In this document: positions 8,757-18,166 of the stretch, piece after piece | Numbering within the stretch: position 1 is the stretch's first letter | Layout: every line of letters begins with the position of its first letter | NCBI GenBank assembly: GCA_963798275.1 | Contig: CAWCTB010000048.1 | Span: forward strand, 1 to 64,000 | Source of the DNA: CAWCTB01 sp963798275 | Lineage (GTDB): Bacteria; Acidobacteriota; Terriglobia; Terriglobales; Acidobacteriaceae | Reading direction: 5' to 3' | Length of the DNA stretch: 64,000 nt | Program-made: the position numbers and the translations under genes | Notes under the pieces: generated by a model | What the model was told of the DNA's origin: nothing | Seen by the model: only the letters and a program-made list of their open reading frames with translations | Database searches by the model: none

Positions 8757-9695
8757 CTACCATCCCCGCGTCTGCAACAGTTCGTGCTCCTGCAGTGCCG
8801 AGACGGCGAGCCCCTTCATAGCGCCGGGAACCTGTTCGCTGACCTCGGCGAGGACCTTGGGATCGTTGTAGTGCGTGGTGGCGATTACGATGGCCTTGGC
8901 GCGGGCTTCGGCTTCCTCGCGTTCGCTCTTAACCGAGAGATCGAGCGGCGTCACTCCGCCCTTCATGAAGATGCCCGAGCCAACGAAGACTGCTTCCGCG
9001 CCAAGCTGCATCATGAGCGCCGCGTCGGCGGGAGTGGCGATGCCTCCGGCGGAGAAATTCGGCACCGGGAGCTTCCCTGCCCTGGCCACCATCCTGATCA
9101 GCTCATACGGAGCCTGGTGGTTCTTGGCCGCGGCGAAGAGCTCCTCTTCGCTCATCACGGTAAGCTGCTTCATTTCTTTCACGATCTGCCGCATGTGCTT
9201 GACCGCGTGGACGACGTCACCGGTGCCGGCTTCGCCCTTGGTACGGATCATGGCCGCGCCCTCGGCAATGCGCCGCAGGGCCTCGCCCAGGTTGCGCGCA
9301 CCGCACACAAACGGCGTCTTGAAAGCGTGCTTGTCGACGTGGTGCTCTTCGTCGGCGGGGGTCAGCACTTCCGACTCGTCGATGTAATCCACGCCGATCT
9401 CCTGCAAGATCTGCGCCTCGGCGAAGTGGCCGATGCGGCACTTGGCCATCACCGGAATCGAAACTGTGCTCATGATCTGCTTGATCAGCTTGGGATTGGC
9501 CATGCGCGAGACGCCGCCCTCGGCGCGGATGATGGCCGGAACGCGCTCCAGCGCCATGACCGCGACGGCCCCGGACTTCTCGGCGACGTCGGCCTGCGCG
9601 ACGCTCATCACGTCCATGATGACGCCGCCCTTCAGCATCTCGGCCAAGCCGACCTTCAGGCGCAGACTTGTGTTACCACCGTTGTTTTCCGACAT
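8757..9695 (-). CDS. pdxS: Pyridoxal 5'-phosphate synthase lyase subunit PdxS
   Basis: Synthase subunit that condenses ribose 5-phosphate, glyceraldehyde 3-phosphate and ammonia into pyridoxal phosphate. The 312-residue sequence is highly conserved: KGGVIMDVMSVAQA, IPVMAKCRIGHFAEAQ with a lysine in the active site, EVLTPADEEHHVDKH, IRTKGEAGTGDVVHAVKHM with the second lysine, and PNFSAGGIATPADAALMMQ. It forms a dodecamer that docks PdxT. The long pyridoxine route via pdxA/pdxJ is not seen in the window. Confidence 0.98.
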   Translation of the reverse strand: MSENNGGNTSLRLKVGLAEMLKGGVIMDVMSVAQADVAEKSGAVAVMALERVPAIIRAEGGVSRMANPKLIKQIMSTVSIPVMAKCRIGHFAEAQILQEIGVDYIDESEVLTPADEEHHVDKHAFKTPFVCGARNLGEALRRIAEGAAMIRTKGEAGTGDVVHAVKHMRQIVKEMKQLTVMSEEELFAAAKNHQAPYELIRMVARAGKLPVPNFSAGGIATPADAALMMQLGAEAVFVGSGIFMKGGVTPLDLSVKSEREEAEARAKAIVIATTHYNDPKVLAEVSEQVPGAMKGLAVSALQEHELLQTRGW

Positions 9696-9894
9696 GTTGT
9701 TTCTCCCCTTAACTCACCGGGCTTCGCTGTTTCTTCGCTGCTCCGGAGCTGGTGGCACAAATACCGTGTAGAGCTGAAACGAGCAGAAAATCCGCGCTCC
9801 AAGCCATCCGTGAGTCCTGGATTCCTCTCTCATTCTACTCTGGGAAAACCGCCGGTGTAACCCCCGGGAAAGGTCGTTTTCCAGGCGGGAAAGG

Positions 9895-10380
9895 CTAGGT
9901 CGCGTCGCGGTGTTTCTTCTTCAGGAACTTGGCGAAGACGCGTTGCGGGTCGACCTCGATGAAGGTGCCGCTGCTGGTAGCCAGCACTTCCCCATCGGCG
10001 TTGCGGATTTCGGCGGCGCGGAAGTGCTCGCGCCCATTCACGCCAACCTCCCAACCTTCGGTGACCAGCGGCTTGGAGAGCGGGACCGGCTTGATGTAGT
10101 TCACCTGCATGGTGCCGGTCACGGCGATGATGTTGCGCAGTTTGCTGACCTTACCCATGGCTTCGTCAAGGATGGTGGCAATGATGCCGCCATGGGCGTG
10201 CGAAGGAGGCCCCTCGAATCTCCGCTGTAGCCGAAATTTACAGACGAACCGGGCACTCTGTTCATTAAAGTGAAACTTTAACTTCAGCCCGCCTGCGTTG
10301 TCGGGACCGCATCCGAAGCACTTGTTGCCGTAGATGCGATGTTTGACCTGGTGTCCGGGAACTGGTTTGTGCCGGGGCAT
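9895..10380 (-). CDS. PaaI-like acyl-CoA thioesterase (hotdog fold)
   Basis: A 161-residue 4HBT-type hotdog protein. The block PPSHAHGGIIATILDEAMG carries the family's HGG and the acidic residue on the central helix, and MQVNYIKPVPLSKPLVTEG is the expected beta strand pair. Such enzymes hydrolyse acyl-CoA thioesters. The N-terminus has an extra NKCFGCGPDN segment with two close cysteines, common in a subset of this family. The substrate is unknown. It lies about 60 bases downstream of the methyltransferase gene on the same strand. Confidence 0.85.
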   Translation of the reverse strand: MPRHKPVPGHQVKHRIYGNKCFGCGPDNAGGLKLKFHFNEQSARFVCKFRLQRRFEGPPSHAHGGIIATILDEAMGKVSKLRNIIAVTGTMQVNYIKPVPLSKPLVTEGWEVGVNGREHFRAAEIRNADGEVLATSSGTFIEVDPQRVFAKFLKKKHRDAT

Positions 10381-10440
10381 GGAACCAAGATGAAGGAGAG
10401 TTGCCCGAGATGCAAGCGCGGAGTGAGGCTTTCGTCACCG

Positions 10441-11019
10441 CTATTCCCTTCTTGCCACAAGCTCCGCGACAGCTTTGTCGCTGAGGTGTTCGCTGTAGCT
10501 CATGATCGCGAGGTCCGGAAATGCGTGCTTCAATTCGCCAGCCTGCAATAAGAACGCGGGATCCGAGGGGCTTTTGCCAAAGTTGAGTTGTTCGAGGGTG
10601 TAGGTCTGGTAGATCAGCAGCCCTCCGGGTCTGAGGGCAGCCGCAATCTCTGAAAATAACGATCGGTCGAGATAAAAGAACACAACGATGAGGTCGTAGC
10701 TGTCGGCGGGAAGATCGGCGCCGGTCAGATCGCGGTGCTCAGTTTTGAGGCTGAGACCGCGTTCTTTGGCCAGGGCCTGTGCCTGAGCGAGCGCCACCGC
10801 GGAAATATCCAGCAGAGTAACGTCCCAGCCACGCTGGGCCAGGTAAAGTGCGTGGCGGCCCATGCCGCCGGCCAGGTCGAGGGCCCGCCCAGGCTGCGGA
10901 AAGGCCGGAGTGACAAACTGTTCGTACGCCTCAACAAAAAAATCGGAGGGGGCAAGCCACTTTTCGGCGGTTTCGCGATAGCGCTGGTCCCAATCGAGGC
11001 GGCTGGATTCGCTGGTCAT
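10441..11019 (-). CDS. Class I SAM-dependent methyltransferase (TehB-like)
   Basis: A 192-residue methyltransferase. The SAM-binding motif I is ALDLAGGMGRHALYLA and the next acidic residue is in VTLLDISAVALAQA. The later block ALRPGGLLIYQTYT is typical of TehB/UbiE-like enzymes acting on small molecules. The family motif I usually reads DLGCGxGxxxxxL; here LAGGMGRHA is the variant seen in the TehB-like group. No substrate can be assigned. It lies 13 bases downstream of the small membrane-anchored protein gene and is probably co-transcribed with it. Confidence 0.88.
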   Translation of the reverse strand: MTSESSRLDWDQRYRETAEKWLAPSDFFVEAYEQFVTPAFPQPGRALDLAGGMGRHALYLAQRGWDVTLLDISAVALAQAQALAKERGLSLKTEHRDLTGADLPADSYDLIVVFFYLDRSLFSEIAAALRPGGLLIYQTYTLEQLNFGKSPSDPAFLLQAGELKHAFPDLAIMSYSEHLSDKAVAELVARRE

Positions 11020-11032
11020 GCGACCATGTCAC

Positions 11033-11338
11033 CTAGAACAACTTCGGGTTGTTGGGATCGCCGGAGTCGATGTCGATGTGCTGCTCTTTTTTCCGCCCGA
11101 CATACCAGCAGGGCTTATCGCCGTAATGCGGCAGCATGGCATTTACGCACTCCACGGCCTGTTGGCCTCCGTAGCTGTACTCGGTCTTCCCGTTTTTCAG
11201 CTTTACCGAGTAGTAGGTATCGAGCCCGACGCTGCCGAACGCATTCTGCTTGCGCAGGATGCGGTATTTCAACCACAGCCAGTCGCCCAGGTAGAGAACA
11301 ACAACCAGCACCAGCACGGAGATCAGGGCGCGTCTCAT
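11033..11338 (-). CDS. Small membrane-anchored hypothetical protein
   Basis: A 101-residue protein of unknown family. Residues 5-24 (LISVLVLVVVLYLGDWLWLK) form one transmembrane helix close to the N-terminus. The rest is polar, includes two cysteines (VECVNAML and KPCWYVG), and would lie in the periplasm if the helix is a signal anchor. The ordering SVKLKNGKTEYSYGGQQ suggests a small beta fold. It precedes the methyltransferase gene by 13 bases on the same strand. Confidence 0.7.
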   Translation of the reverse strand: MRRALISVLVLVVVLYLGDWLWLKYRILRKQNAFGSVGLDTYYSVKLKNGKTEYSYGGQQAVECVNAMLPHYGDKPCWYVGRKKEQHIDIDSGDPNNPKLF

Positions 11339-11614
11339 GGCTACTGCTGCAGAGTACTCTGCCGGGCGACCGTGGACAATGAACTAACTGTACTGCGACA
11401 ACGGAGAGCAAAGCCCAGGCTTTCCTGAGGCGAAAAGTTTCTGGCGAGGGCGGTTGAGTTCTTGCGGGCGGACATGCATCATAAGAAACAGATGTGGCCG
11501 GCCGGGAACCGTGGGGACATACCCGGTCTACCAGCAGATTCTTTCTCATCGCCTGGGCACAGTTCCAGCAGCAAGCGCGACCGCGCTTCCGGGCGCGGCA
11601 CAAGAGCATAGGTC

Positions 11615-12364
11615 GTGAGTTCCAAGTTCGGCATTCGTAATCCGAGGACCTCGCAGGGTGGAGGCGGACGCGGACCCGTTGACTCCTGGCCGGGATGGGG
11701 TGGGGGAGGCAACGGCCGCGAAGGCGGCGACGAGACGCCCAGCTACCGCGAGCGTCTGCGGCGGTATCGCTTTGGGATGATGCTGGGGCTTACGTCGGTG
11801 GTCATGCTGTTCATTTCCTTCACCACCGCGTATGTTGTTCGCAAGGCCGGGGCGGTATGGGATCCGTTGCGCAACGACTACATCAGCAACTGGGTGCCTA
11901 TCGTACTTCCTCTTGCTGCCCTTCTGTTCAACACTTTGCTGCTGCTGCTGAGCAGCGCGACGCTGGAAGTGGCGAGGCGACGCGCGGCCGAGGACGTTGC
12001 CGTAGCTCCGATCGCGCGGATACCCGGCATTCGCGTAAGCGACCACGCTTCCCTGCCCTGGTTGTGGGCAACGATCCTGCTGGGCTTTGCCTTTCTCGGC
12101 GGACAGTACTACGCCTGGCGGCAGCTTCGATTAACCAACGATCTGAGCAACAACATCAGCGGCGGTTTCTTCTTTATGCTGACCGGCGTACACGCCGTGC
12201 ATCTGATGGGAGGACTTCTGGCGCTGCTCTACGCGGGAATGACGGTGTGGTTACGCCGGCCACCGGAAACACGGCGCATCGTGGTGGATGTTACGGCGTG
12301 GTATTGGCACTTCATGGCCGTGCTCTGGATCTACATCTTTGCCCTGCTGTATTTTGCGCGGTGA
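11615..12364 (+). CDS. Heme-copper oxidase subunit III family protein
   Basis: A 249-residue membrane protein with five hydrophobic segments after a Gly-rich cytoplasmic N-terminus. The C-terminal blocks GGFFFMLTGVHAVHLMGGL and DVTAWYWHFMAVLWIYIF are the conserved His-containing helices of cytochrome c/quinol oxidase subunit III. It likely belongs to a terminal oxidase, but subunits I, II and IV are not next to it, so it is a detached gene or part of a split operon. The GTG at 11615 is the longest start; the low-complexity region at residues 15-35 makes the true start uncertain. The downstream toxin-antitoxin pair is on the same strand. Confidence 0.88.
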   Translation: MSSKFGIRNPRTSQGGGGRGPVDSWPGWGGGGNGREGGDETPSYRERLRRYRFGMMLGLTSVVMLFISFTTAYVVRKAGAVWDPLRNDYISNWVPIVLPLAALLFNTLLLLLSSATLEVARRRAAEDVAVAPIARIPGIRVSDHASLPWLWATILLGFAFLGGQYYAWRQLRLTNDLSNNISGGFFFMLTGVHAVHLMGGLLALLYAGMTVWLRRPPETRRIVVDVTAWYWHFMAVLWIYIFALLYFAR

Positions 12365-12469
12365 ACTCGCGCAGCCGTGCGTCGAGTTGAGGAAGAGGCG
12401 GAGCCCGAGTTCCGGCTTTACTCGGCCGAGTCGTTGCCTGGCGGCCAGCTTTTCGGTATTCGGAAGGCC

Positions 12470-12751
12470 ATGGATGTACACCTTACCCCGGATCAGAAGG
12501 CTTTTGCCCGCCGCGCAATTGAAAGCGGACGGCTGCGCTCAGAACAGGACGCCGTACAGGAGGCCCTTGCATTGTGGGAAGAGCGCGAACGGCAACGAAC
12601 CGAGTTTCTTCTGACGCTCGACGAGGCCAGGGCTTCTCTTGCACGTGGAGAAGGTCGCGTGATCACGCAGGAGTCCATGAACCAACTCGCCACTGAAGTG
12701 AAGGAACGCGGACGCGCCCGCCTTCTTGCGGAACTCACTACCTCCCGCTAA
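12470..12751 (+). CDS. ParD-like type II antitoxin
   Basis: A 93-residue protein beginning MDVHLTPDQKAFARRAIESG, matching ribbon-helix-helix ParD/CopG-type antitoxins with the usual LRSEQDAVQEALALWEERE helix pair. The C-terminal half is charged and would wrap the toxin. The ATG at 12470 has GGAAGG just upstream. It lies upstream of a ParE-like toxin whose frame overlaps its end, the standard order for parDE modules, which usually autoregulate through the antitoxin. Confidence 0.85.
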   Translation: MDVHLTPDQKAFARRAIESGRLRSEQDAVQEALALWEERERQRTEFLLTLDEARASLARGEGRVITQESMNQLATEVKERGRARLLAELTTSR

Positions 12752-13050
12752 CGGGGCACCGCCCAGCCCCACGCGCTGAAGCCGATCTCGACGACATCTG
12801 GTATTACGTAGCCAAAGAAAGTGGCAGCATTGAGATCGCCAACCGTCTGATCGACACGATCACCGACCGTTTCTTGGCGCTTGCGAGCTTCCCTTATCTT
12901 GGACGCGCCCGTAATGACGATTTCGGCCCCGGCTGTCGCGGTTTGAGAGTGGGGGAATATGTCATCGTTTACTGCATCGAAAAGGAGGACGCCCTAATCC
13001 TTCGTGTCGTGCACGGTCGCCGTGACCTGGACGCACTCTTCGGCCACTAA
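12733..13050 (+). CDS. ParE/RelE-family toxin (start unclear)
   Basis: The frame ending at 13050 reads RAEADLDDIWYYVAKES, then ANRLIDTITDRFLALASFP, YLGRARNDDFGPGCRGLRVG, EYVIVYCIEKEDALILRVVH and GRRDLDALFGH, a complete ParE-type fold of about 100 residues. The frame is open from 12697, but no ATG, GTG or TTG lies upstream of the conserved RAEADL block, so the start codon is missing or the 5' end has an indel near the C-runs at 12759-12770. Position, frame overlap with the antitoxin end and sequence all fit a parDE operon. The coordinate 12733 is a best guess. Confidence 0.75.
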   Translation, partial: THYLPLTGHRPAPRAEADLDDIWYYVAKESGSIEIANRLIDTITDRFLALASFPYLGRARNDDFGPGCRGLRVGEYVIVYCIEKEDALILRVVHGRRDLDALFGH

Positions 13051-13251
13051 AACTCTTCGGACGGAGATACTGAAGCCTTGATCAAAGACGAGACTCCATC
13101 GGCCTTACCCCCACTTCGCCTTGTCTGTGTTCAACCAATCCGCTTCCGCTCGTAAAGTCGACCTTCTGCATGGGTTCAGAAGGATGAGCGATTCTCCGAG
13201 CTATTTCGGTTGGAGCGCGATCTCGCCGTCCAACGGACCTGCGCTTGACGC

Positions 13252-13257
13252 TATAAT
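13252..13257 (+). promoter_or_regulatory. Possible -10 element upstream of uvrA
   Basis: A perfect TATAAT lies 92 bases upstream of the uvrA ATG. No good -35 box is at 16-18 bases spacing; the TTGACG at 13244 is far too close. A weak or activator-dependent promoter is possible. Confidence 0.35.
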
Positions 13258-13348
13258 AGGAGGTTTCAGCAGTCGATTCCGGGGCCGTCTGTGGGGCGGC
13301 GCGTCATGGCAAACGTGGGCCGGAACGTCTGCGGGGTTCCCGGGACAC

Positions 13349-16269
13349 ATGTCGAACGACAGCATCGTTGTACGTGGCGCGCGCGTCCACAACCTGAAGA
13401 ACATCGATTTTGAGATTCCGCACAACCAGCTCACGGTGGTGACGGGGGTCTCGGGCTCGGGCAAGTCGTCGCTGGCGTTCGACACCATCTACGCCGAAGG
13501 CCAGCGCCGTTACGTCGAATCGCTCTCGGCCTATGCGCGGCAGTTCCTGGAGCGAATCGAGAAGCCGGACGTCGATGTGATCGACGGCATTGCTCCGGCA
13601 GTGGCCATCCGGCAGAAGAACACCACGCGCAACCCGCGCTCGACCGTCGCTACCGCCACCGAGATTTATGACTACCTGCGGCTGCTCTATGCCCGGATCG
13701 GGCGTACTTATTGCAGCAAATGCGGACAGCAGGTGAAAAAAGACACGGTGGACGAGGTGGCCGACCGCATTCTTGCCCTGGGCGAAGGCATGCGGGTGCA
13801 GGTGCTCTTCCCTCTCCAGCCGCCGCCCAAGCCCGCCGAACCGGAAAAGGCGAAGGGCCGCCGCAGTCGCGAAGAAGAAGGTGGCCAAGCAGGAGGATGA
13901 TTCTCTTCTGAAAGAGCGGCTGTTTGAGCTGCGCAAGAGAGGATTCAACCGTCTGTACCAAAACGAGCAGGTCTTCGAGTTCTCGACACCGGAGTCGCTG
14001 CTTGACGTGAATTTCTCGCAACCTGTCTATCTGTTGATTGATCGTATCTCGGTTTCTCCCGAGCTTCGCTCGCGCATCGTGGATGCGGTCGAGCAAGGAT
14101 ATCGCGAAGCCGGCGAGGTGCTTTTTCTCACTGCTCCTGCCGATGGGCAAACGCCGCAGAGCCTGCGATTTTCGCAGCGCTTTGAGTGCAAGGCTTGCGG
14201 CATCAAGTACGAAGAACCCGAGCCGCGCTTCTTCTCCTTCAACAACCCGTACGGTGCATGCGCCCGCTGCCAGGGCTTCGGTAACACCATCGATTTCGAC
14301 CTGAACCTGGTAATCCCTGACCGGACATTGAGTTTGGCGGAAGGCGCCATCGAGCCGTGGACGAAGCCCAAGTACAGGCCGCTAGCTACCGAGATGAAGC
14401 GCTACGCGCGGGCGCAAGGAATTCCGCTCGATGTGCCTTGGGAAGACCTCAGCGACCGAGCAGCAGAACTACATCATCAGCGGCGACGGCAGGTTCATGG
14501 GCGTACGCGGCTTCTTCGCGTACCTGGAGCGCAAGAAGTACAAACTGCATGTGCGCGTGTTTCTGAGCCGCTATCGCGGATACTCCGTCTGCTCTGACTG
14601 CAACGGGCTGCGTCTGCGACGCGAGGCGCGCCAGGTGAAGGTCGGCGGCAATGACATCTGCCAGGTGTCGGCGATGACGGTTGAGCAGGCGACCAGGTTT
14701 TTCGCCGATCTGGAATTGACGCGGGAAGAGAGCGATATCGCGGACAGATTGCTGCACGAGATACGCGACCGGTTGCGCTTTCTGAACGACGTCGGACTGG
14801 AGTATCTGAGCCTGGACCGGCTGGCTTCGACTCTTTCCGGAGGCGAGGCGCAGCGTATCCAGCTGGCCACGTCGCTCGGCTCCCGCTTGGTCGGGACGCT
14901 GTATGTACTGGACGAACCTTCCATCGGGCTGCACAGCCGCGACACCGAGCGCCTGATCAAGATCCTGCATGACCTGCGCGATTTAGGCAATACGATCCTG
15001 GTGGTGGAGCACGATACTGCGATCATGCGGTCAGCCGATTCGATCCTCGACCTTGGCCCCGGGGCGGGAGAGAATGGCGGACGCCTGATCGCCAACGGCA
15101 CATACGAGCAGATCATGCGCAATCCCTCGTCGCTTACGGGGCGTTACCTGAGCGGCGAGCTACGTATCCAGGTACCCATGAGCCATCGCAATGGGAGCGG
15201 CCACCAGCTCAAGCTTTATGGAGCGCGCGCTCACAATCTGAAGAGAGTGGACGTCTCCATCCCTCTGGGAATGCTGGTGGCGATTACCGGAGTATCAGGA
15301 TCGGGCAAGTCGACGCTGGTACACGATGTGCTCTTCAACGCGTTGGCCGCCGAGAAGGGGCAGGTCACGGGAGGTCCACGAGCGGCACTCGAACACATCG
15401 AAGGCGCCGCCTGGATCGACGAAGTGGTGCTGGTCGATCAATCGCCCATCGGGCGCACGCCGCGTTCCAATCCGGTCACCTACATCAAGGCGTTCGATGC
15501 CATTCGCGAGCTGTTCGCCAGCCTGCCGGAGAGCCGAAAGCGCGGCTATGCCGCGGGTCACTATTCGTTCAATATTCCCGGCGGACGATGCGAGGTTTGC
15601 CAGGGCGACGGCGCGGTGACGGTTGAAATGCAATTCCTGGCCGATGTTGAACTTATCTGCGAGGAGTGCAAGGGCTCGCGTTACAAGCCTGAGGTGCTGG
15701 AGATCCGTTATCACGGAAAAAATATTCATGACGTCCTGAACCTGACGGTGAAGGAGGCCCTGCACTTCTTTTCGGGCGTGCCCAAGATCGTGGACAAGCT
15801 GCGGGTGCTGGAAGAAGTCGGGCTTGGCTATCTGCGGCTGGGGCAGTCAGCGACCACGCTTTCCGGCGGCGAAGCGCAGCGCATGAAGCTGGCAGCGCAC
15901 CTGCAGCCGCGTGCCCGTGACTCGGTGCGGTCGGCGCGCGAGAAGGCTTCGCGTCTGCCGCGCACCCTGTACATCTTCGACGAGCCCACTACGGGCTTGC
16001 ATTTCGACGACGTGAGTAAGCTGCTGGCGGCCTTTCGCCGGCTCATTGACGCGGGCGGGTCGATTGTCGTCATCGAGCACAACCTCGACGTGATCAAGAC
16101 CGCCGACTGGGTGATCGATCTCGGCCCAGAAGGTGGCGACCGTGGCGGAAGCGTAGTGGCCGTGGGCCCGCCGGAGAAGATCGCCGAGGCGCCTGATTCT
16201 TACACCGGGCAGTGGTTGGCGCGCATCTTATCGCGTGATGGAAACTTGCATCTGCAGGAAAGCGGCTAG
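13349..16269 (+). CDS. uvrA: Excinuclease ABC subunit UvrA (two frameshifts)
   Basis: DNA-damage recognition ATPase of nucleotide excision repair. From the ATG at 13349: VRGARVHNLKNI, Walker A GVSGSGKSSLAFD, the first zinc module (CSKCGQQ; CKACGIKY), LSGGEAQRIQLA signature, second Walker A GVSGSGKSTLVHD, the zinc finger CEVCQGDG ... CEECKG, and a second LSGGEAQRMKLA. The frame changes near 13856-13858 and near 14458; removing one base at each site gives EKAKGAAVAKKKVAKQ and WEDLSDEQQNYIISGDG. All catalytic parts are then present at about 970 aa, so these look like sequence errors in a functional gene. A linker rich in Pro, Ala and Lys at about residues 155-185 is longer than in E. coli UvrA. 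Confidence 0.95.
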
Positions 16270-16287
16270 TAACCTGCGGTTACAGGC

Positions 16288-17712
16288 ATGGCCAACAACC
16301 AAAACGCCAGCGAAGAAAGGTGGCATGCGCGGGCTGTGAGCGTCCCCCGAAGACCCCAGGTGGAACGGGCGCATCGGTTTGTCCTGACGCTGGGGGCGGC
16401 GCTGATTCTGTGCCAGTTCCCTGCCCTGGCGGATGTGCAGGAAAGTCCTCCGACGGTTCGTCACCATCGAGTCGAAGAGACCACTTCCGGCAGCTCGCCG
16501 CAAGTCGATGCGGCCGAAACGGCCATGCAGAAAGGTGACTTTACCGGAGCCGCGTCGTTGTTGCAGCAAGCTGTCACGGCGGAACCCAACGATTTCCGGG
16601 CATGGTTCGATCTCGGTTATGTGTATAGCGAGCTGCACCGCAGCGATGACGCCATTGAAGCGTACGGCAAGTCGGTCGCTGCCAAGCCCGATGTATTCGA
16701 GTCGAACCTGAACCTCGGGATTCTGTACGCCCGTCAAGGCAAGGGTGCGGAGGCGGCAAAGTACCTCAGGGCCGCAACCCAGTTGACGCCAACAGCGAAT
16801 CCGGCCGAAGGCAAAGCGCGCGCCTGGCAATCCCTGGGACACGTGCTCGAGAACACTGACCCGCAGCAAGCGCTGGCGGCGTTTGCGGAGGCGGCCAAGC
16901 TCAATCCCAAGGACAGCGATCCCCACATCTCGTCTGGCATCATCCTGGAGAACCAGGAGAACCTTGATGCCGCGGGACGGGAATATCAGATTGCGGCGAA
17001 CCTCGATCCCAAATCGCAGGATGCGCTGGCCGGGCTGGCGAACGTCTACACCAAGCAGAAGAAGTATGACGAGGCGGAGGCGGCACTCCGCAAGCTGCTC
17101 GCTCTCGATCCGCAGAATCAGAACGCGCGCCTGCAACTGGGACGATTACTGGCTGCCCAGGGCAAACACGACGAGGCAGCACAGGAACTCAAGTCGGTCA
17201 GTCCGGGAGAGCGCGGCGACCCGCACGCAGCACTCGAATTAGGAACACTTTATGTGAAGGCCGGGAAGTATGCCGACGCGGAGCCCTTGCTGCGCAGCGC
17301 CGCCGAGAGCCTTCCCCAGGACCCGGAGGCGCACTTCGCGCTGGGGTCGGTGCTGATGGAGGAGAAGAAATATCCCGAGGCGCAGCAGGAACTGCTGCTG
17401 GCGGTGAAGCTGAAGCCTGATCTTGGCCCGGCTTACGGCAATCTCGCCGTGGTTGCCTCCGAAAACAAGAACTACCAATTGGCAATCCGTGCACTCGACG
17501 TGCGAGCACAGTTTTTGCCCGAGAGTGCAGCGACATACTTTCTCCGGGCCACCTCGTTCGACAATTTGAAAGCCGTGCCGCAGGCAGTCGACTATTACAA
17601 GCGATTTCTTGTCGCCTCCGGCGGCAAGATGCCGCAGCAGGAGTGGCAGGCACGTCATCGTCTCATCGCGCTCGATCCCCGCAATGCGGACACGTACCGC
17701 GAGAAGAAATGA
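16288..17712 (+). CDS. Exported TPR-repeat protein
   Basis: A 474-residue protein with an N-terminal hydrophobic segment (about residues 30-49, FVLTLGAALILCQFPALADV) that looks like a long signal peptide, then some ten tetratricopeptide repeats filling residues 70-450. Repeat cores such as WFDLGYVYSELHRSDDAIEAY, ALAGLANVYTKQKKYDEAEA and AHFALGSVLMEEKKYPEAQ are clear. It is most likely a periplasmic scaffold. It starts 18 bases after uvrA and is followed after one base by two further exported proteins, so the three genes form a unit. No catalytic domain is seen. Confidence 0.85.
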   Translation: MANNQNASEERWHARAVSVPRRPQVERAHRFVLTLGAALILCQFPALADVQESPPTVRHHRVEETTSGSSPQVDAAETAMQKGDFTGAASLLQQAVTAEPNDFRAWFDLGYVYSELHRSDDAIEAYGKSVAAKPDVFESNLNLGILYARQGKGAEAAKYLRAATQLTPTANPAEGKARAWQSLGHVLENTDPQQALAAFAEAAKLNPKDSDPHISSGIILENQENLDAAGREYQIAANLDPKSQDALAGLANVYTKQKKYDEAEAALRKLLALDPQNQNARLQLGRLLAAQGKHDEAAQELKSVSPGERGDPHAALELGTLYVKAGKYADAEPLLRSAAESLPQDPEAHFALGSVLMEEKKYPEAQQELLLAVKLKPDLGPAYGNLAVVASENKNYQLAIRALDVRAQFLPESAATYFLRATSFDNLKAVPQAVDYYKRFLVASGGKMPQQEWQARHRLIALDPRNADTYREKK

Positions 17713-17713
17713 C

Positions 17714-18166
17714 ATGCGAACCTCGTGCCTGACCCTGATAATGCTGCTACTGGTCGCAACCAGTGTGCGCGCCAAGAATGAAACCCCCGAGGAACTTAAG
17801 GCCCGGGCCGACGCTGCCTCGGGCGGCGAAAAGGCGAAGCTCTGCCTGCAGTATGCCCACATTCAACTGGAGCACGCGGATGAGCTTTTCACCCAGGGCG
17901 ACATTGACAAAGCGCAGAAGCAAGTGCAAGAGGTGCTGGAGTACATTCATAAGTCGGCCGACGCTGCCATGTCGTCGGGCAAGCGTCTGAAAGAGACTGA
18001 AATCGACTTGCGCAAAATGGAAAAGCGCATGCGTGAACTGGCGCAAAGCCTCAATGTCGACGACCGTCCCCCAGTCAATCGCGGGGTGGACGAGATCGAG
18101 CAGGTGCGTGCCAGCCTGCTGGCCAGAATGTTCGGAGAAAAAGCAGAACCGAAGGAGAAGTCTTGA
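17714..18166 (+). CDS. Exported helical protein of unknown function (first of a pair)
   Basis: A 150-residue protein with a signal peptide (MRTSCLTLIMLLLVATSVRA) and an otherwise helical, highly charged body (ELKARADAASGGEKAKLCLQ; ETEIDLRKMEKRMRELAQSL). One cysteine is present in the mature part. I recognise no family. The ATG at 17714 begins one base after the TPR gene's stop; a longer frame from 17609 would lie inside that gene. The stop overlaps the next gene's start as TGATG. The helical layout suggests partners of the TPR protein, but this is inference. Confidence 0.8.
   Translation: MRTSCLTLIMLLLVATSVRAKNETPEELKARADAASGGEKAKLCLQYAHIQLEHADELFTQGDIDKAQKQVQEVLEYIHKSADAAMSSGKRLKETEIDLRKMEKRMRELAQSLNVDDRPPVNRGVDEIEQVRASLLARMFGEKAEPKEKS

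Noticed and set aside
13244..13257. TTGACG with TATAAT as a full sigma-70 promoter
   Set aside because: The two boxes are only two bases apart, not 16-18, so they cannot act as one promoter.
13856..14460. Programmed ribosomal frameshifting in uvrA
   Set aside because: No slippery heptamer, pseudoknot or in-frame early stop conserved for regulation; two different sites and many other genes show the same kind of change.
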